Assembly: GCF_000006405.1 (NCBI RefSeq)
Contig: NW_003214508.1
Location: forward strand, 637,232-669,684
Reading direction: 5' to 3'
DNA: 32,453 bases
Source: Perkinsus marinus ATCC 50983
Lineage: Eukaryota; Perkinsozoa; Perkinsida; Perkinsidae
Position 1 is the stretch's first letter. Each line of letters opens with the position of its first letter. This document shows positions 28,722 through 32,453 of the stretch, in pieces. Under the pieces are notes generated by a model. That model was not told the origin of the DNA. It did no database searches and was given only the letters and a program-made list of their open reading frames with translations. The position numbers and the translations under genes are program-made.

Positions 28722-29572
28722 GTGGAATGAACGAGGCTGAATGAAAGTTTATGTTCCATCCTTATTGATCTAATGAGTACTGTACAGTATACTCGATTGG
28801 TCTGTGTTGTAAGAGAGCTCGAGTGCTCGTGAGTGGACCCTATGGATGGGGTCATGCCCAATGCCGGTTGTGATAGTGTGGTGATGGCACTGTGACAGAG
28901 TCGATGTTCGAATTTGATAATACCACTGAGAATCTGTCTATTGTATCCTGACTTGAGTAGATTGTGAGAACCGGTACGTATCCCAAATTATCAGCCGTTA
29001 CATTCCCTTTCGGTAATTCATTGAAAACAATACGTAAAAAGTCGGTAAAAGAGTCCATTTTTTTCGAAAGAAATGGATGAATTATGGATGATTCAGGCAA
29101 ACTTTAAATCGACCTTGATATGCTACAGACATGGTGCGGATTCCTCCTCTGAACTCTCGACTTGAGGCTGATCACGTGACTCACGTGACGTGCGACAGGG
29201 CACCATACTGTAGGCTGCTCCAGTACGTTCATAAGATACAGTTTTATCGTGCTATAGAATTACTTATTCCAACGAAGAGTATGAGAAGGATATTTTTCAT
29301 ACTCGGTCATTCGACAGACATTCCGACCTGTTATCGGCATTCCCGCTGAGCACGAGTATTGTACGAGGTCCCTGATTTAGCATTCGCGTTATCGTTGCTT
29401 TGAAGTGAGAATGAGGACCGCCCTACGAGGGTATCGCCATGCGGCTTGTTGGGGATTCTTGAACGACGCTTAGATATGCAGAAACTCTGATACGGGCTGG
29501 TGGTGTTGAATCAGTGAGGGTGATCGGTGCTCTATGAAAGTCTCCTTGAGGAGTTGACCAGTCTGATATAAC
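28722..29572. other. Intergenic, no gene supported
   Basis: An 82-codon minus ORF (28852-29100) and a 72-codon plus ORF (29131-29349) show no domain. The palindrome GTACTGTACAGTATAC-like region near 28780 is imperfect. Probably the 3' UTR of the TMEM147-like gene and promoter of the next. Confidence 0.5.
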
Positions 29573-30856
29573 ATGACATCGCTGTCGGCAACTCTCGGGG
29601 ACCCTACGAGCCTCCTAGCAGCAAAAATGGAGGCTTTGAGTATGCGAATGAGCAACCTTGAGAATCTTTTTCTCCCCAGTGCAGACAATTCAGCATCAGC
29701 ACATCCATTAGCTCTTTTGAGTAAGTTCAATACGAGTAATCATAGGAAGCTCTTCTCCCTCCTAGATAACTAACACGTACCAGTTTCAACACGGTGGTAG
29801 GTACGATGAACAAATCTCTCTCGGAGTGTTTGAATTTGATCGACAAGACCGAGAACGAGTTGCGAGACGAAATAGATCAAACGAAAAACGAAGTCAGGGC
29901 AATTATAGATTCTAAATTCAAGGTGAATAACCATGAATCGGGAGTATCCAGAACATCTTGAAACACATTCTGCTCAGAATACTCATGCTGCCTTGAGCGA
30001 CACTATTGCCAGGATTGATTCACTAGAAATGGCTCGGTCCGGAGACATGGAGCGGTGGGGGAAAGCAATGGAGGATGTAGACCAGCTCAAACGCAGTGAA
30101 GAACTACAGGTGGATACACTCTTTGAGCTTTGGTATTACGTAAGTTGGCTCGAACTTTGATCGCAGATTGAAAAGAAGACAGAGGAACTAGGCAAGCAAA
30201 TAACCGAACTCCAGCGAGATAACGAGAAGCTCCGCGATGAAGTGTGCGATATCCGCATCTTTCCATTAGAACTCCAACCTACAGGTGAAGGCTCTAAGAG
30301 ATACGTGCAAAAGTCTGGATAAGCGCTTCGCTTCCAAAAGCTCTGTAGAGAAGATCAAGGGGCGTGTCGACCTCATAGACAGCATTGCACGCAAGTCGGA
30401 TCAATTTGAGAGCTCCATAGAATCGGTAGGTCGTACCCGCTGAGAGCGATGACAATAACGTCTCGTATTCGTGAATGAATGGTGTCCACCGTTGTAGGTC
30501 CACGCGCAGGTTTCTGAGTTGAGTAGCAGGTTATCAGAGACCGAGAGGAACAACAAAAACGAGGCCGAGTCAGTTCGTACCAACTTGGCTGCAATGCAGA
30601 GCTCCATCTCCACAGATTTGAACGCTCTCCAGCTAAGATTTGAGGAATTCCACAGTGTGAGTCTTCATGAGGATTTGCATCATAAAACACCAATCGTCAG
30701 AGTCGGCACCATCCAGTGTTCAGCGAGCAGCCGCAATTCGACAACGAATCACTAGGCGCTGAGGCCTTACCAGGTGTGGCGAGCTTACAGAAAATGAGCT
30801 TGGCAGTGAAAAAGATCACCCGTGGTCATCAGAATGAGAATTCTCATGGGAATTAG
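29573..30856 (+). CDS. Coiled-coil protein of unknown function
   Basis: Seven exons in phase: 29573-29720, 29801-29922, 29978-30109, 30167-30241, 30285-30425, 30498-30656, 30701-30856; 310 aa. Almost the whole of residues 15-250 is predicted coiled coil (for example EALSMRMSNLENLFLP, KTENELRDEIDQTKNEVRAI, KKTEELGKQITELQRDNEKL, SELSSRLSETERNNKNEAES). The C-terminal 50 residues are polar and likely disordered. There is no signal peptide or membrane segment. Most exons begin and end in phase 0, so the coil could have grown by exon duplication. Such proteins in alveolates are often cytoskeletal or centrosomal, but nothing in the sequence fixes the role. Confidence 0.78.
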
Positions 30857-31236
30857 GATAAACACTTTTCTACAGTTTTGAGTGATATGCGTTGAATTAT
30901 GTGCTACAGTACAGGGTGGCAAACCACATTACCGGGGCATCGGAATATCATCTGAAAACACCCCAGGTGAGAAAACAGCTCTCTGTGAGCTAGACAGATG
31001 TCTCGTACAGCCTGGAGCTGTCACTCGCAGTGTTCCCGTCTTAAGTTCAGTGTGAAGATTTTATGATGGGTGCCGGCACGCAATGCTTCGAAGTGCACTC
31101 CAGATTAACTCGAGACTTCTCAATAATAATCCCCGAAAATTGACTACTTCGTGTATGTACCCCGATGCGGGATCCAATAGACAATTAAATAATGTTGCAC
31201 TACTAATAGATAACCTAACGTAATTTACTATGATAA
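30857..31236. other. Intergenic between two convergent genes
   Basis: 380 bp between the stop of the coiled-coil gene (+) and the stop of the secreted protein (-). Only short ORFs; it should hold both 3' ends. Confidence 0.5.
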
Positions 31237-32433
31237 TCAACAATTACGCCCGAAGCATCTCCGGTAGTCCGTCGTCAACCATGAGAATGGCATCAGACTG
31301 AGAGTGTAAAATCCTAAGCGAGTGCCTTCACTGCCAACCCTCGACTTTATCGACTTCATAAGTTCTATTGCTTCCTTAGGCGACCACGAGCCGAGCTCGT
31401 TAGCTCCTGTAGGGTTGGTACAAGTTCCAGTATTCAACGGATACATACAACCACTTGAACCGGTGTGCCTTGGTGACCAAATCAGCGCAGTGTCGTCAGC
31501 ATATCGGCGCGTGTCCGTCCGGGGTATTGGAGACTCTCCTGAGATGCTCGAGAGGAGGAAGTCGGACATATCCTGGACCTTATCCTTCCTGCTCATGAAC
31601 TCTGATGAGTTACCATTATACGCATCAGCAGAGGGCACCCAAAAATCTACGAGAAAAGACAAATACATGTTGACAGAATTACCATAAGAGTTCTTGACAC
31701 CATTTAGAGTACCAAGGCCGACTGCCAGGCCGAGCTTGAGGACACCTCTGGCAGCTGTTCCCTGGTTGATGATCGCTGGCAAATCCCCGCTACTGATCGC
31801 GATACCGTCAACCACAACTCCGACAATCATTCGGGCTTCCATAAACGCGTTCCAAGTGGTGGCGAATTGATAGAGGCAGACCATTACGTTGGACTGACCC
31901 GTACACACCGTTGACCACGTCCCGTCAGTCGGTATTGCACTAATCCACAAGCTCGTACCACTCTTCTCCAGTTCTTGCAAAAGCGAGCGAAAATCCTGGC
32001 CGCCTCCAGCAGTAGTGCTCTCGCTTACCTTCGTCACATTCCCCTCCACCCAGTTTTTCAACATATCTCCGGTTACTAGTAGCACTAGATCGCTGACTCG
32101 AACGTTGAGGCAATTACTACCACCACTGAACGCTGGTAGATGGTCCGTCAGAAAGGCCCGGGGACTACCGGCCGACATACTCGGCCAGTCCGAGAAGAGC
32201 ACAACGTTAGAGGTCACTTCTGATGGAGTGCTGCTTCCTGAGCACTGGTTCGAGCTGGGTGTCGTTGTAGGACCAGTCGGGGGTGGGGGCTGAGTGGGAG
32301 TAAACCCCCCACCAGTAGGGCTAGGGGGCCTTATGTTGGGTGGCGACCGAGTACCACATCCTGGGATAGTTAAGATCACCACAAGGATGCAGAAGGCAGC
32401 TACCGCCCAGCTCCTGGAAAAATGCCGAAACAT
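31237..32433 (-). CDS. Secreted or membrane-anchored protein of unknown family
   Basis: Single exon, 398 aa. The N-terminus MFRHFSRSWAVAAFCILVVI is a signal peptide or type II anchor, followed by a Cys and a Pro/Thr-rich linker (TPTQPPPPTGPTTTPSS) of about 35 residues. The rest is a folded-looking domain of about 320 aa with alternating hydrophobic strands and helices, such as NVRVSDLVLLVTG, MIVGVVVDGIAI and KLGLAVGLGTL, plus eight or more Cys. The strand-helix rhythm recalls a TIM barrel, as in glycoside hydrolases, but I find no DxxDxDxE or other catalytic signature, so I assign none. Linker plus extracellular domain suggests a wall, mucus or surface protein. It reads toward the coiled-coil gene (convergent), and its start lies only 20 bp from the window edge. 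Confidence 0.7.
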   Translation of the reverse strand: MFRHFSRSWAVAAFCILVVILTIPGCGTRSPPNIRPPSPTGGGFTPTQPPPPTGPTTTPSSNQCSGSSTPSEVTSNVVLFSDWPSMSAGSPRAFLTDHLPAFSGGSNCLNVRVSDLVLLVTGDMLKNWVEGNVTKVSESTTAGGGQDFRSLLQELEKSGTSLWISAIPTDGTWSTVCTGQSNVMVCLYQFATTWNAFMEARMIVGVVVDGIAISSGDLPAIINQGTAARGVLKLGLAVGLGTLNGVKNSYGNSVNMYLSFLVDFWVPSADAYNGNSSEFMSRKDKVQDMSDFLLSSISGESPIPRTDTRRYADDTALIWSPRHTGSSGCMYPLNTGTCTNPTGANELGSWSPKEAIELMKSIKSRVGSEGTRLGFYTLSLMPFSWLTTDYRRCFGRNC

Positions 32434-32453
32434 TATACACGATTAACTTACTG

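Overview
The window looks like nuclear DNA of an alveolate protist, most likely a Perkinsus-type perkinsozoan. The reasons are gene-dense chromatin with very small GT-AG introns (mostly 35-90 nt, up to 21 in one gene), an AP2-domain gene of the apicomplexan/perkinsid kind, a pepsin-like protein whose sequence style recalls the large perkinsid family, and decayed LINE fragments. The genus call is an inference from memory, not a database match. Gene models were built by hand by joining exons at GT-AG sites so that protein similarity and reading phase continue; most multi-exon models close exactly in frame.

Layout. 1-2.6 kb: start of a pepsin-like gene on the minus strand, a palindrome-rich spacer, and a LINE endonuclease fragment. 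2.6-8.3 kb: a divergent pair, a myristoylated MORN-repeat protein (-) and the ER chaperone GRP94 (+). 8.3-14.3 kb: a 1.4-kb gene-free stretch, the splicing factor PRP17/CDC40 (-, interrupted by a 100-N assembly gap), a spacer with a tRNA-like element, and a probable mitochondrial coiled-coil protein (+). 14.3-17 kb: low-complexity and repeat-rich DNA with a second LINE endonuclease fragment, a duplicated 47-bp block and a strong tandem hairpin pair. 17-18 kb: an intronless AP2-domain gene (+). 18.1-22.5 kb: a cluster of small single-pass membrane-protein genes on the plus strand (a RING-H2 protein, a decayed relative, an acidic-tail protein), ending in a type II membrane-anchored pyroglutamyl-peptidase. 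22.5-25.1 kb: a gene-poor stretch, then a CBP3/UQCC1-type mitochondrial assembly chaperone (-). 25.5-28.7 kb: a Qa-SNARE syntaxin, a tiny possible mitochondrial protein and a TMEM147-like ER membrane protein, all plus. 29.5-32.4 kb: a coiled-coil protein (+) and a secreted or membrane-anchored single-exon protein of unknown fold (-).

Functionally this is mostly housekeeping: ER folding and membrane insertion (GRP94, TMEM147), membrane fusion (syntaxin), mRNA splicing (PRP17), and mitochondrial complex III assembly (CBP3). The accessory-looking part is the 18.8-22.5 kb membrane-protein cluster. Two members share the same intron position and phase just after the membrane segment, which suggests local duplication. 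The membrane-anchored pyroglutamyl-peptidase is the most unusual protein architecture seen.
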